A stretch of DNA of 64,000 nucleotides from JAFAGX01 sp035623255 (GCA_035623255.1 DASPTU010000055.1:30238-94237); one strand, 5' to 3'; numbered from the stretch's first letter, positions 25,799 through 34,493 are shown. Notes: generated from the letters alone by a model not told the origin. Numbers and translations: made by a program.

Positions 25799-26210
25799 TG
25801 TCGAACTCCGGGAGAAAACCAGTACGAGCTCGGGTGGGGCTCACGACTGACATCAAGAATAACTGATCGACCCTGCCGCCACAACCGGCCCGAAGAGATA
25901 TAATCCTTCGCCCGCATGGAGCGGGCCAGTAGAGATCGTCACCGGCTAGGAATGACAAATGTCATTCAGCTCTCTTCCCACTGTCTAATAAACGGCCCTC
26001 GGGGTGAAAGGTTATGGCAAAATTCGCACTTCGCGATACCCCCGTAGGCCCCCGGGAAAGATCAAGATGCGAGGTCTGTTGCCTGTTGGTGAAATGACCT
26101 TCGTAACTCCCTTCCTGAGTCGAGTCCGGCTATCCTAAGTACCGTTCCTCCCTCTGGAATCCCGCCAAATCGCCACGGCCTTTTCTTCGCCTGTGCGAGG
26201 GGTAGGAGCA
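25799..26210. other. Divergent intergenic region, efflux operon and pseudokinase gene
   Basis: The 412-bp stretch holds a palindrome at 25950-25967 and a TATAAT at 25899-25904 that has no good -35 partner on the plus strand. A ribosome site GGTAGGAG ends the region just before the pseudokinase start. I see no gene. Confidence 0.45.
25950..25967. promoter_or_regulatory. Perfect 18-bp palindrome, probable operator
   Basis: GAATGACA and TGTCATTC flank a 2-bp centre (AA), giving eight perfect base pairs per arm. The size and symmetry suit a dimeric repressor. It lies between the divergent efflux operon and pseudokinase gene and could serve either. The regulator is not encoded next to it. Confidence 0.6.
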
Positions 26211-28577
26211 ATGTCGAATAAAATTGGGCGTTTCGAAATTCTCAGCGAAATTGCGCATGGTGACGCCACCTCGGTTTATAAAGCCACTGACACGGAAAGC
26301 AAACAAACCGTTGCCCTGAAGGTTATCCAGTTGGTGCCCCTGGGCGAGCAGGCGCCGGCGGTCGTCAAGAGCATCCTCGAAGAAGCCGAGACCAGCAAGA
26401 TCCTCAATAGTCACAATATTGCCCTGCTCTACGGGGCCGGAGAAATTGAGAGCAATCTGTGCGCGTCCATGGAATATGTACAAGGGAACAGCGTGGGCAC
26501 TATGCTCGCCCGCAAAGAAGGATTTTCTATTTGGGATTTGCAGGACATCGCGCGACAGACCTGCCAGGGGCTGGATCACGCGCACGCCCACAAGATTTTC
26601 CATTGTGCCTTGGAGCCGGCAAAAATCATGGTGCAGTGGGACGGCATCGTGAAGGTCCTCGGATTTGGTGTGTCAAGCACAGGCCTCTTTGCCTCGCAGG
26701 CAAGCGGCAATCCCCCGCTGGTTCTGCACTACATGTCTCCCGAGCAGTTGAAGGGAGATCCAATTGACGCGCGTTCCAACCTGTTCAGCCTTGGCGCGGT
26801 TCTGTATGAAATGGTCACGGAACGTAAGGCTTTTGAGGGAGAAGACGCCGAGCAGGTACGGCAGACAATTCTGGAGAGCACACCGGTGCCGCCAGATCAG
26901 ATCAATCGCAAGATTCACCCGGCTTTGAACACGGTGATCATGAAGGCCATTGCGAAGGCGCCCGAGGAGCGTTACCAATCGGGACAAGAGCTGGTGAATG
27001 ATCTCGAGAAGTGCAAGGAAAATCCGGCAAAAACAGCGGCAGCGAAACCGGTCGCGGCCAAGACGCCGCTAAAACCAGTTCAGGCTCCGGCAGCACAGTC
27101 GACGGCTCCTCGAGCTGCGGCAGCAACCGCCGGAGTCGGTGGTCGTTCGATGTCAACAAAACCGGCGGGCTCCCGCCCGGTGCCACAACCGCCCGTGAAC
27201 CTTGAGAGCTTAGATACCGCGGACGCGGCGGTTATGTCTGCGGCCGTAGAAGAACCGAAAACTGAGACGCCGCGCATTGCAGTCGACCCGATGATGGATG
27301 AAAGCAGACAGCCCGGCGCCCATGGCCCAAGCTTCTCAGATATCGATGAGTTGCCTCCATTGAAAGAAGTGCATATGGCGCCCCCGCCTCCGGTATCACA
27401 CCAGCAGGAGGAACCGGCGGGCGCCGTGAAAGCGGTCGTCTTCGACAAGACGGTGCTTGAGAAACCCAAAGTGCATCCTGCCGAAGTAGCGAAGAAGGCG
27501 GTTGGCGAAATCAAGCAGACGCCGCCTCAACTGTTCATTTATTCAATTGCAGCTGCCGCGGCGGTGATTCTGTTAGTGGTGGCGGGAATCGCCTATCACA
27601 TTCACTCCGGTGACTCGGATGACGACAGCGTTCCGGCGCATTCGGCAACTGCGCCTGCCCCGTCTGCGCCTGCTCCGCCCGCGCCAGTTGCGCAGGCCAC
27701 TCCCGCTCCACCGGCGCAATCGGCTGCGTCCGTGCCTGCTGAAGTTCCGCAAGAGATTACACCGGAACCGGCGCCGGTAGAACAGTCGCCAAAAGTCAAA
27801 GCAGTCCAAAAGCAGTCTCGCACAAAGAAGCCCGTACGCTCAGCCAAAGCGGCTGCTCCGAACATCGTTGCCGGACAGCTGAGCATTGATTCAAGCCCGC
27901 AGGGAGCGCAGATCACTATAGACGGGAAGAAGCTGGCTTCAGCGACACCCTTTAACGTTGCCGACCTCTTACCTGGTCACCATAGCATCACGATCAGCAA
28001 AGCCGGGTACGCCGCTGAGACGCGTGCCATCGATGTAACGTCGGGAAGCAAGTCCGTCATCAGCGTCCAGCTGGCGGCGACCACAGCTTCGGTAGCAGTG
28101 ACGAGTGACCCCGCGGGGGCAGCAGTGTGGATCGACGGCAGGGACACCGGCCGTACAACTCCGGCGCAAATCTCGCTGGACAAGGCCGGCAATCACGCGT
28201 TCCTGTTTAAGAAGCAGGGCTACCTCGATGAGACCACCACCGCCAATGTGCAGCTGGGTCAAACGCTGCAGTTAACACCGACACTGCGGGAACTGGGCAA
28301 CACCGATGACATCAAAGTCGGCGGCAGGTTCAAGAAGGTGTTTGGTGGCTCGGAGACGGCGGGCATGGGAACTGTCAGCGTAAAAACCCAGCCCAAAGGC
28401 GCGCAGATCGCCGTCAACGGCCGCATGGTGGATAAGGCATCGCCTGTGGTTTTCTACCTGAATCCCGGCAACTACGTGATCGACATCACCTTGTCAGGCT
28501 TCAAGAACACTGAAAAGGTGATTACGGTCGAAAAGAATGGTAAAGTAGCGATCGAAGAAAACCTGGATCGCGAGTAA
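26211..28577 (+). CDS. Membrane pseudokinase with three PEGA domains
   Basis: A 788-residue protein. Residues 7-275 have the Ser/Thr kinase fold: VALKV with Lys37, Glu residues at 57-60 for the alpha-C position, and YMSPEQLKG as the APE segment. The catalytic HRD motif reads His-Cys-Ala (131-133) and DFG reads Gly-Phe-Gly (151-153), so both essential Asp residues are missing and it should be catalytically dead. A Pro/Ala-rich linker, a membrane helix (LFIYSIAAAAAVILLVVAGIA, near 443-463) and three PEGA repeats (about 560-788) follow. The start ATG 26211 has AGGAG just upstream. It may act as a signal-receiving scaffold that joins cytoplasmic binding to the cell wall. Confidence 0.85.
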   Translation: MSNKIGRFEILSEIAHGDATSVYKATDTESKQTVALKVIQLVPLGEQAPAVVKSILEEAETSKILNSHNIALLYGAGEIESNLCASMEYVQGNSVGTMLARKEGFSIWDLQDIARQTCQGLDHAHAHKIFHCALEPAKIMVQWDGIVKVLGFGVSSTGLFASQASGNPPLVLHYMSPEQLKGDPIDARSNLFSLGAVLYEMVTERKAFEGEDAEQVRQTILESTPVPPDQINRKIHPALNTVIMKAIAKAPEERYQSGQELVNDLEKCKENPAKTAAAKPVAAKTPLKPVQAPAAQSTAPRAAAATAGVGGRSMSTKPAGSRPVPQPPVNLESLDTADAAVMSAAVEEPKTETPRIAVDPMMDESRQPGAHGPSFSDIDELPPLKEVHMAPPPPVSHQQEEPAGAVKAVVFDKTVLEKPKVHPAEVAKKAVGEIKQTPPQLFIYSIAAAAAVILLVVAGIAYHIHSGDSDDDSVPAHSATAPAPSAPAPPAPVAQATPAPPAQSAASVPAEVPQEITPEPAPVEQSPKVKAVQKQSRTKKPVRSAKAAAPNIVAGQLSIDSSPQGAQITIDGKKLASATPFNVADLLPGHHSITISKAGYAAETRAIDVTSGSKSVISVQLAATTASVAVTSDPAGAAVWIDGRDTGRTTPAQISLDKAGNHAFLFKKQGYLDETTTANVQLGQTLQLTPTLRELGNTDDIKVGGRFKKVFGGSETAGMGTVSVKTQPKGAQIAVNGRMVDKASPVVFYLNPGNYVIDITLSGFKNTEKVITVEKNGKVAIEENLDRE

Positions 28578-28722
28578 TAGAACAGTCAGTAGCCGGTATT
28601 GGAACCTGAAGAGATTGAACGACTGACCCCTCGCTACTGACAACTGACTCCTGTCTGCTGACTTCTGCGCCTGAGAAACTAACCCAAGTGATAGACTTTG
28701 AAGTTTTCTCAGGGAGATCGCC
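28578..28722. repeat. Intergenic CTGACT-type repeat cluster A
   Basis: Between the pseudokinase gene and the hydroxyacyl-CoA dehydrogenase gene lie several copies of a 7-10 nt theme (GACTGACCCC, GCTACTGACA, ACTGACTCC, CTGCTGACTT in 28620-28665) and an inverted copy (GTCAGTAGC, 28585-28593). Similar clusters occur at 29930-29985 and 45880-45921. Confidence 0.6.
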
Positions 28723-29571
28723 GTGACGATTGAGACGGTCGGGGTGGTTGGCGCCGGAACCATGGGCAACGGCATTGCTCATGTTTGTGCCCGCAGCGGC
28801 TACCGAGTTCTGCTGTGTGATGTGGAACAGTCCTTCCTTGATCGTGCTCTAGAGACGATTGAGAGAAACCTCGATCGTGAAGTTGCAAAGAACAAAATCG
28901 CCGCAGCAGATAAGTCCGCTGCTTTGGGTCGAATCGAAACGACGTTTGATCGCGCGAAACTCAGGGATTGCGATTTTGTGGTAGAAGCAGCGACGGAGAA
29001 GCTAGAAATCAAGGCCCAAATCTTCCGCGACCTCGATCAGATTTGCCGGCCGGAGATCATCCTGGCGTCGAATACTTCGTCTATTTCGATTACCAAGTTA
29101 GCCGCCCTTACCAAGCGTCCAGAAAAAGTAATTGGGATGCACTTCTTCAATCCGGTTCCCGTGATGAAGTTAGTCGAAGTGATCCGTGGACTCGCCACTG
29201 CCGACGAGACTTTTCAAGTCGTGCGCGGGTTGGCAATCAAGCTGGAGAAGACGCCAGTCGAAGTGAACGATGCGCCCGGCTTTGTCTCGAACCGGGTACT
29301 CATGCCGCTATTGAATGAAGCCATGTTCGCGGTGATGGAAGGGGTTGCGACAGCCGAAGCTGTGGACGAAGTGTTCAAGCTGGGCATGGCCCACCCCATG
29401 GGCCCTCTCACGCTCGCGGATTTCATCGGTCTCGATGTCTGCCTCGATATCATGCGGGTGCTGCACAGCGGGCTCGGCGATCCCAAGTACCGCCCATGCC
29501 CGCTGCTGATCAAGATGGTGGATGCTGGCTGGCTGGGGCGGAAGAGCGGAAGAGGTTTTTATAAATACTAA
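28723..29571 (+). CDS. 3-hydroxyacyl-CoA (3-hydroxybutyryl-CoA) dehydrogenase
   Basis: A 282-residue NAD-dependent enzyme that oxidises 3-hydroxyacyl-CoA to the 3-oxoacyl thioester or runs in reverse. It has the dinucleotide motif VGVVGAGTMGNGIAH, the catalytic His in IGMHFFNPVPVMKLVEVI (near residue 140), the DAPGFVSNRVLMPLLNEA segment and the C-terminal GHG-type ending DAGWLGRKSGRGFYKY. Length suits the single-domain Hbd/PaaH group rather than the large fatty-acid-oxidation fusion protein. The GTG start at 28723 has GGGAG upstream. No thiolase or enoyl-CoA hydratase is adjacent, so its pathway (beta-oxidation or butanoate) is open. Confidence 0.92.
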   Translation: MTIETVGVVGAGTMGNGIAHVCARSGYRVLLCDVEQSFLDRALETIERNLDREVAKNKIAAADKSAALGRIETTFDRAKLRDCDFVVEAATEKLEIKAQIFRDLDQICRPEIILASNTSSISITKLAALTKRPEKVIGMHFFNPVPVMKLVEVIRGLATADETFQVVRGLAIKLEKTPVEVNDAPGFVSNRVLMPLLNEAMFAVMEGVATAEAVDEVFKLGMAHPMGPLTLADFIGLDVCLDIMRVLHSGLGDPKYRPCPLLIKMVDAGWLGRKSGRGFYKY

Positions 29572-29574
29572 GCA

Positions 29575-29928
29575 ATGAAGGACGCGAGCGCTGCGCGCAG
29601 TGACACCCCAATTTACGTGTTGGGCGGAGTGCTTGGAGTCTGTGCGGGAATCCTCGATGTAAAAGTCGGTGACCTGCTGCTGACCGCGCTCTTCGTGCTG
29701 GCCTGTACTATGTTGCTGGCGGCCTTCAGGCCGGAAAAACCCTGGCGATGGACGATCACGGTTGCGGTCTTTGTACCGGTCGTGCAATTACTCGCCTATC
29801 TGTTTCTTACCCAGAAGCCGTACGTGGCGCAAATCTATGAGTCCTTCCTGGGATTCTTGACGGGCATCGCCGGAGCTTATGGGGGATCCTTTTTTCGCCG
29901 TGCAGCGAACGAAATTCTGAAACAGTAG
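29575..29928 (+). CDS. Small membrane protein of unknown function
   Basis: A 117-residue protein with three or four hydrophobic segments: YVLGGVLGVCAGILDV, LLLTALFVLACTMLLAAF, WTITVAVFVPVVQLLAYLF, and a Gly-rich IAGAYGGSFF near the end. The start ATG follows the stop of the dehydrogenase gene by 3 bp with no ribosome site of its own, so it is probably translated by coupling. I do not recognise a family. Confidence 0.65.
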   Translation: MKDASAARSDTPIYVLGGVLGVCAGILDVKVGDLLLTALFVLACTMLLAAFRPEKPWRWTITVAVFVPVVQLLAYLFLTQKPYVAQIYESFLGFLTGIAGAYGGSFFRRAANEILKQ

Positions 29929-29929
29929 C

Positions 29930-29985
29930 CAGGAGTCAGCAAACCCTACTGACGGACTCCTGACTGTGATCTACAGACTCCCGAC
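29930..29985. repeat. Intergenic CTGACT-type repeat cluster B
   Basis: The gap after the small membrane protein carries AGGAGTCAG, CTACTGACGG, ACTCCTGACTG and ACAGACTCCCGACTT. AGGAGT and the later ACTCCT are complementary and can form a hairpin with a loop of about 19 nt. It shares its theme with clusters at 28578-28722 and 45880-45921. Confidence 0.55.
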
Positions 29986-30056
29986 TTTCCGCACCAAAGT
30001 CTCGGATATCCAGAAAGTTATCGCGTTTCCACAGTGATGGCGAGTATGCTGCGCGC

Positions 30057-30860
30057 ATGGGAGTCTCTGTCTCGGTGCTGGCCAGCGGCAGCCGGGGAAA
30101 CTCTGCCATCGTGGAAAGCTCGTCGACCTGCATTCTGGTGGACGCAGGAATTTCCTGTCGCGAAACGTTCAAACGCATGAAAGCGATCGGCGCCGACGCG
30201 CGCTCGCTTTCCGCCATTGTGATCACGCACGAGCACGCAGACCACGTCTATGGCCTCATGGTTCTGGCCAGAAAGCTGAACGTTCCGGTCTTCATCACCG
30301 GCGCGACGCATCAGGCGTGGGTGCGGAGCGTGCGCGATGCCACCGGCGAGCCTCCAGACACGCAGCAGATCGAATTTTTTTCTTCCGGCCACAGCTTTCA
30401 AATCGGAGACATTGAAGTCAAGCCATTCACCATTCCGCACGATGCGGCCGATCCCGTGGGATTCACCTTCCGCGCCGAGGGTGTAAAAATAGGGCTGGTG
30501 ACCGATTTGGGCTACATGCCGGCCAGCGTCTGCGACCATTTGCGGGCCTGCGACGTTCTGGTGCTCGAATCCAACCATGATCTGGAGATGTTGCGCGGCG
30601 GCCCGTACCCGTGGTCAGTGAAGCAGCGGGTCATGAGCCGGGTGGGGCACCTGTCGAACGAAAAACTCGCGGAATTCTTTGCCCGAGGCTATGATGGAAG
30701 TGCAGCATTTATTGTGCTGGCGCATCTTTCGGAACAGAACAACCATCCGGAAATCGCGCTGCGGGCCGCAGAAAAGGCCTTAGGCTTCCGCCGCACATTG
30801 CTGCAGAACCGTGTCCTGCTGGCGAAGCAATCGGAAGTAATGCAACCAATCCGATTGTAA
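30057..30860 (+). CDS. MBL-fold metallo-hydrolase, WalJ/YycJ type
   Basis: A 267-residue metallo-beta-lactamase-fold protein. The metal motif HxHxDH is present as VITHEHADHVYGL (near residues 59-71), preceded by VLASGSRGNSAIVESSSTCILVDAG, the usual opening of the YycJ/WalJ group. A second metal site is suggested by TIPHDAADPVGF and VLESNHDLEML. Members have been described as 5'-3' DNA exonucleases linked to cell-wall stress and mismatch repair, but the activity here is inferred from family only. The ATG 30057 has no clear ribosome site. Confidence 0.87.
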   Translation: MGVSVSVLASGSRGNSAIVESSSTCILVDAGISCRETFKRMKAIGADARSLSAIVITHEHADHVYGLMVLARKLNVPVFITGATHQAWVRSVRDATGEPPDTQQIEFFSSGHSFQIGDIEVKPFTIPHDAADPVGFTFRAEGVKIGLVTDLGYMPASVCDHLRACDVLVLESNHDLEMLRGGPYPWSVKQRVMSRVGHLSNEKLAEFFARGYDGSAAFIVLAHLSEQNNHPEIALRAAEKALGFRRTLLQNRVLLAKQSEVMQPIRL

Positions 30861-30877
30861 GTTGATCCTTATCAGTT

Positions 30878-31318
30878 ATGAGTCAGTGCGTTGATCCCAT
30901 CGTGGGGAAGATCCTGGCGGGCTGGCGCTACGACATCTCTGGCCTCGCACCTGAGATGCGGGGAGACTACGAAGACCACTTCAAGGCGTGCGAGCGTTGC
31001 CGCAGCCGGCAGCGTTTGCACCGCACCATCGATATTTCGCTTATAGTTCTCGCCTCGATGTCGGCAGGTGTGTTTCTGCTGGCGTTCGGAGTCATTCGGC
31101 ACTTTGGCCCGCGCCACGCATTTTGGCTGGAGATTGCCGCCTTGGCCGGCTTCGCGTTATCGGCGCTCATTTGGCTGATCGTTGCGGTTGCTACTCCTGC
31201 TCCTACGGTGATGGTAGACGCGGCCAGAATAGGCGCTCGGCACGTGCATGATCGTCTGCCCCAGGAGATCCGCGAGCGGCTGCCGGAAGAGATACGGCTG
31301 AAGATCACGGGATCGTAA
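30878..31318 (+). CDS. Membrane protein with Cys-rich N-terminus
   Basis: A 146-residue protein. The N-terminus has HFKACERCRSRQRLHR (near residues 33-48), a short His/Cys pattern like the zinc-binding anti-sigma segment of zf-HC2 proteins. Two hydrophobic helices follow (about 53-75 and 84-107), then an amphipathic tail with repeats of RLPEEIR (DRLPQEIRERLPEEIRLKI). It lies 17 bp after the hydrolase gene and is probably in the same operon. It may be a redox- or zinc-sensing membrane protein, but no sigma factor is adjacent. Family not recognised with confidence. Confidence 0.6.
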   Translation: MSQCVDPIVGKILAGWRYDISGLAPEMRGDYEDHFKACERCRSRQRLHRTIDISLIVLASMSAGVFLLAFGVIRHFGPRHAFWLEIAALAGFALSALIWLIVAVATPAPTVMVDAARIGARHVHDRLPQEIRERLPEEIRLKITGS

Positions 31319-31357
31319 CGGATTTTCGGCATCGGCGCTGGGCCTTGCCCTTTGTCA

Positions 31358-31693
31358 ATGCGACTGTTGACCAATATCGTTGCCGCGTCTCTTTTGATCG
31401 CCTGTTTGGTTCAGCCGACACCAGGGACATTATCGTTCTTGACCGGGCCCGAGTCAGCATTTGCCGGCTGTCACCAACCGGAGCATCAAAGTCCGGCTCC
31501 CCAATCTTCCAACCACGTTTGCTGTGAAACTGGTCACTCGAACGCCTTGTTGCAGGAAGCTTTCACTCTCGCAATTGGCTGCCTGCCCGCCTGGCAAGCT
31601 GCTTCTGGCGCCAAAATGGTTTCTTCGCGCGTCACCCTCACTTCGGATATTGCCTTCGAGCGTCGACCCAGCTTGGTTCCGCTTCGTATCTGA
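31358..31693 (+). CDS. Small secreted Cys/His-containing protein
   Basis: A 111-residue protein with a signal-peptide-like N-terminus (LLTNIVAASLLIACLVQP) and a mature part with CHQPEH, HVCCETGHS and a Cys near residue 77. The Cys and His pattern may bind metal. It lies 43 bp upstream of the outer-membrane protein gene whose N-terminus is rich in His and Met, so the two probably share an operon and a metal-related role. The start (ATG 31358) lacks a ribosome site, which lowers confidence. Confidence 0.5.
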   Translation: MRLLTNIVAASLLIACLVQPTPGTLSFLTGPESAFAGCHQPEHQSPAPQSSNHVCCETGHSNALLQEAFTLAIGCLPAWQAASGAKMVSSRVTLTSDIAFERRPSLVPLRI

Positions 31694-31736
31694 AATCCCT
31701 TGACGTGCTGCATATGCGGCAGTTAAGGAGGAACAG

Positions 31737-33026
31737 ATGCGAACGTGTATCTTGTGTTTCCTGGCATTGGTTTGTGCCGGGCGATTGTCGTGGGCGCAAC
31801 AGCCCCAGTCCGGCGCTTGCGCTCATGGCAATGAAATGCCCTCCATGCACATGGAGGAAACTACATCGCCGAGCCTTCCGTCCTTCACTTCCTCCTCTGG
31901 TACAGCATGGCAGCCTGCTTCCATTCAGGAACCGATGTGGATGATTCATCCGGGCAACTGGCAACTGATGCTCCACGGGACGGTATTTGTTACCTATAAC
32001 CAGCAGGGTGGATCGCGCGGCGAAGGCAAAGCTGAGTCTGTCAACTATGCGATGACAATGGAGCAGCACCGCTTGGGTAAGGGGAAGTTGTTGCTTCGAC
32101 AGATGTTTTCTGCGGAGTCTTTGACGTCACCTCATCCGGGCTTTCCGGAGCTTTTCCAGACAGGTGAGACCTACCATGGTCAGCCCCTGGTGGATCATCA
32201 GCACCCGCATAACGTCTTCGCTGAGCTTGCCGGGCTTTACCTGTTGCCGATCAGGAACAAAATTTCATGGCTGCTATATGGTGGCGCCTCGGCTGAACCC
32301 GCACTCGGACCAGTGACATACCTCCACAGGCAATCAGCCTCGGAAAACCCCGCAGCCCCGCTTGGTCATCATCTGCAGGACTCCACCCACACCAGCTTCG
32401 GCGTGGTGACCAGTGGATTCATCATTGACCGGTTGAAAATCGAAGGGTCGGTGTTCAATGGACACGAGCCCAACGAGCAGCGCTGGAGCATTCAGTTAGG
32501 AACGCTCGATTCCTGGTCGGTTCGAGGCACGGTGGCTCCCGTGCGCAACTGGGTTGCGCAGTACAGCTATGGCCTTCTGGTTCATCCGGAAGCTCTCGAG
32601 CCGGGCAGCCAACGACGACAATCAGCGTCCATTGAATACAATCGGCTGCTGCCGAACGGGTACTGGGCGACGTCGGTCATCTGGGGACGGGTTCAAAAAG
32701 ACTTTGAAGCCTTCCCGCTGAACAGCTATCTCCTCGAATCCACTGTCAATTTCTTCCAGCGCAATTACGCCTATACCAGGATGGAACTCGTGGACAAGGA
32801 TGAATTGTTTGGCGACGGACCAGGACATCCGAGCTATCGGATCGGAGCTTACACGTTCGGAGGGGTTCGCGACCTCGTGCACAATCATGACTGGCAATTG
32901 GGCTTGGGTGCAGATGCGACTTTTTATTCAAAACCGGCGGTCTTGAATCCTGTCTACGGGAACGATCCGGTGTCATTTCATGTTTTTTTGCGAATACGTC
33001 CGGGATTGCCGGAGCATCAACATTAG
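31737..33026 (+). CDS. Outer-membrane beta-barrel protein with Met/His-rich N-terminus
   Basis: A 429-residue protein starting at ATG 31737 with AAGGAGG upstream. A signal peptide (CILCFLALVCAGRLSWAQ) is followed by ACAHGNEMPSMHMEET, whose Met and His residues recall copper-binding segments. The rest is beta-strand-rich with alternating hydrophobic residues and many aromatics (WQLMLHGTVFVTYNQ, SIEYNRLLPNGYWATSVIWG, HDWQLGLGADATFYSKP). It ends in FHVFLRIRPG rather than a classic final Phe. I recall similar proteins beside heavy-metal efflux genes in Acidobacteria and other phyla; here no pump is adjacent. Confidence 0.65.
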   Translation: MRTCILCFLALVCAGRLSWAQQPQSGACAHGNEMPSMHMEETTSPSLPSFTSSSGTAWQPASIQEPMWMIHPGNWQLMLHGTVFVTYNQQGGSRGEGKAESVNYAMTMEQHRLGKGKLLLRQMFSAESLTSPHPGFPELFQTGETYHGQPLVDHQHPHNVFAELAGLYLLPIRNKISWLLYGGASAEPALGPVTYLHRQSASENPAAPLGHHLQDSTHTSFGVVTSGFIIDRLKIEGSVFNGHEPNEQRWSIQLGTLDSWSVRGTVAPVRNWVAQYSYGLLVHPEALEPGSQRRQSASIEYNRLLPNGYWATSVIWGRVQKDFEAFPLNSYLLESTVNFFQRNYAYTRMELVDKDELFGDGPGHPSYRIGAYTFGGVRDLVHNHDWQLGLGADATFYSKPAVLNPVYGNDPVSFHVFLRIRPGLPEHQH

Positions 33027-33059
33027 TGTGAAATAGCCGGAGAGCCTGTCGGAGGCATT

Positions 33060-33806
33060 GTGTCGATTAATGGACCAGAAGAGTTGCAGGGGATGCGCAC
33101 CGCGGGTGCCATTGTGCACCGGATGATTGCCGCGATGGCCAATGCAGTGCGGCCGGGAGTTACCACCGCCGAACTGGACAAGGTCGGAGCTGACGTCATG
33201 GAGGAACATGGAGCCAAGTCAGCCCCAGCGATGGTGTATAAGTTCCCGGGAACGAGCTGCATCAGCGTGAACGAAGAGGCGGTCCATGGCATCCCAAAGG
33301 CCGACCGCGTTGTCCGCGAGGGAGATCTAGTCAAGCTGGACGTGACCATCGAAAAGGACGGATTCATGGCGGATGCCGCGGTTACCGTGCCCGTAGGCAC
33401 CGTCTCCGATGAAAATCGACGCCTGATTGCATGTGCGGAGCACGCTTTCGCCAAGGCAATGCTGGTAGCGCGAGCCGGCTTTCGAGTTTCTGAGATTGGG
33501 AGAGTGGTGGAACGGGAAGTGCGCCGCAGTGGATTTTCAGTGATCCGTGATCTCGGCGGTCACGGGATTGGCAGAACCATTCATGAAGAACCGCGCGTTC
33601 CCAACTATCCTGACCCTGCTGCCAATGATGTGCTCACTGAGGGTCTGGTAATTACCGTCGAGCCCATCATAGCTGCGGGATCCGGCCGGTCAATTCTGGC
33701 AAAAGATGGCTGGACAGTGCGCACCGCGGACGGCAGGCCATCCGCGCACTATGAGCACACATTGGTGATCACAAAGGGCGAGCCTATCCTCGTAACAGCG
33801 GCATAA
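33060..33806 (+). CDS. map: Methionine aminopeptidase, type I
   Basis: Removes the initiator Met from nascent proteins. The 248-residue protein has the conserved His in NEEAVHGIP, the two metal-binding Asp residues (VKLDVTIEKDGFMADAAVT), the GHGIGRTIHEEPRVPNY His motif, and the Glu residues in TVEPIIA and HYEHTLVIT. The order and spacing suit type Ia MetAP. The GTG start at 33060 has GGAGG 4 nt upstream. It converges on msrA with the two stop codons directly abutting and no terminator between. Confidence 0.95.
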   Translation: MSINGPEELQGMRTAGAIVHRMIAAMANAVRPGVTTAELDKVGADVMEEHGAKSAPAMVYKFPGTSCISVNEEAVHGIPKADRVVREGDLVKLDVTIEKDGFMADAAVTVPVGTVSDENRRLIACAEHAFAKAMLVARAGFRVSEIGRVVEREVRRSGFSVIRDLGGHGIGRTIHEEPRVPNYPDPAANDVLTEGLVITVEPIIAAGSGRSILAKDGWTVRTADGRPSAHYEHTLVITKGEPILVTAA

Positions 33807-34283
33807 TTACACTTTGATGTGGCAGCTGGCCAGGCCCTTCTTTTCCAGATACTGCTGGTGATATTCCTCCGCCTCATGGAAAGTCGAGGCGGGGACAATC
33901 TGGGTCACGATCGGTTTGCTATAGCGATGGGCTCTCTCCAGCCGCTCCTTTGAGGCTTTGGCCGCAGCCTCCTGTTCCGGGGTAGTGAAAAAGATCGCGG
34001 AACGGTACTGCGTGCCCCAATCCGGTCCCTGACGGTTCAGCTGCGTAGGATCGTGATTCTCCCAGAAAACATCAAGAAGCCTGTCATAGGACAACTTGGC
34101 AGGATCGTATTCAATCTCGACAGCCTCGGCGTGACCAGTACGGTCGGTGCACACGTCCTTGTAGGTAGGATTGGCGAAATCTCCGCCAGTGTAGCCCACG
34201 CGCGTTGACAGCACTCCCGGCAGCTGGCGGAACGTCGCTTCCACTCCCCAGAAACAACCTGCTGCAAAAATGGCTTTAGCCAT
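33807..34283 (-). CDS. msrA: Peptide methionine sulfoxide reductase MsrA
   Basis: Repairs methionine-S-sulfoxide in proteins. The 158-residue protein has the catalytic motif GCFWG with Cys10, RVGYTGGDFANPTYKDVC, GHAEAVEIEYDP and the HDPTQLNRQGPDWGTQYRSA substrate-binding segment. The C-terminal half includes EYHQQYLEKKG. A further Cys (SCHIKV, five residues from the end) may resolve the catalytic disulfide. The start ATG 34283 is preceded by a pyrimidine-rich complement that gives an AAGG-like site. No msrB is adjacent. Confidence 0.95.
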   Translation of the reverse strand: MAKAIFAAGCFWGVEATFRQLPGVLSTRVGYTGGDFANPTYKDVCTDRTGHAEAVEIEYDPAKLSYDRLLDVFWENHDPTQLNRQGPDWGTQYRSAIFFTTPEQEAAAKASKERLERAHRYSKPIVTQIVPASTFHEAEEYHQQYLEKKGLASCHIKV

Positions 34284-34493
34284 GAACCACCCCTTTTAAG
34301 GATTATCGATTCTATTGGATGAGGGTGCTCAGGGAAAGTGGCATTAACCAACTACTGGTTTCCTTCTAATAGCTTACACATGCCAGAGTGCCGGAAGTTG
34401 CACTCACCATTGGAGCCGTTCGCCCAATTGACGTCTCGGTGTCCGGCAAGCTACATTGCCTCAGCGGCTTCCTGCCAGCTTGTCTGAGGTATC

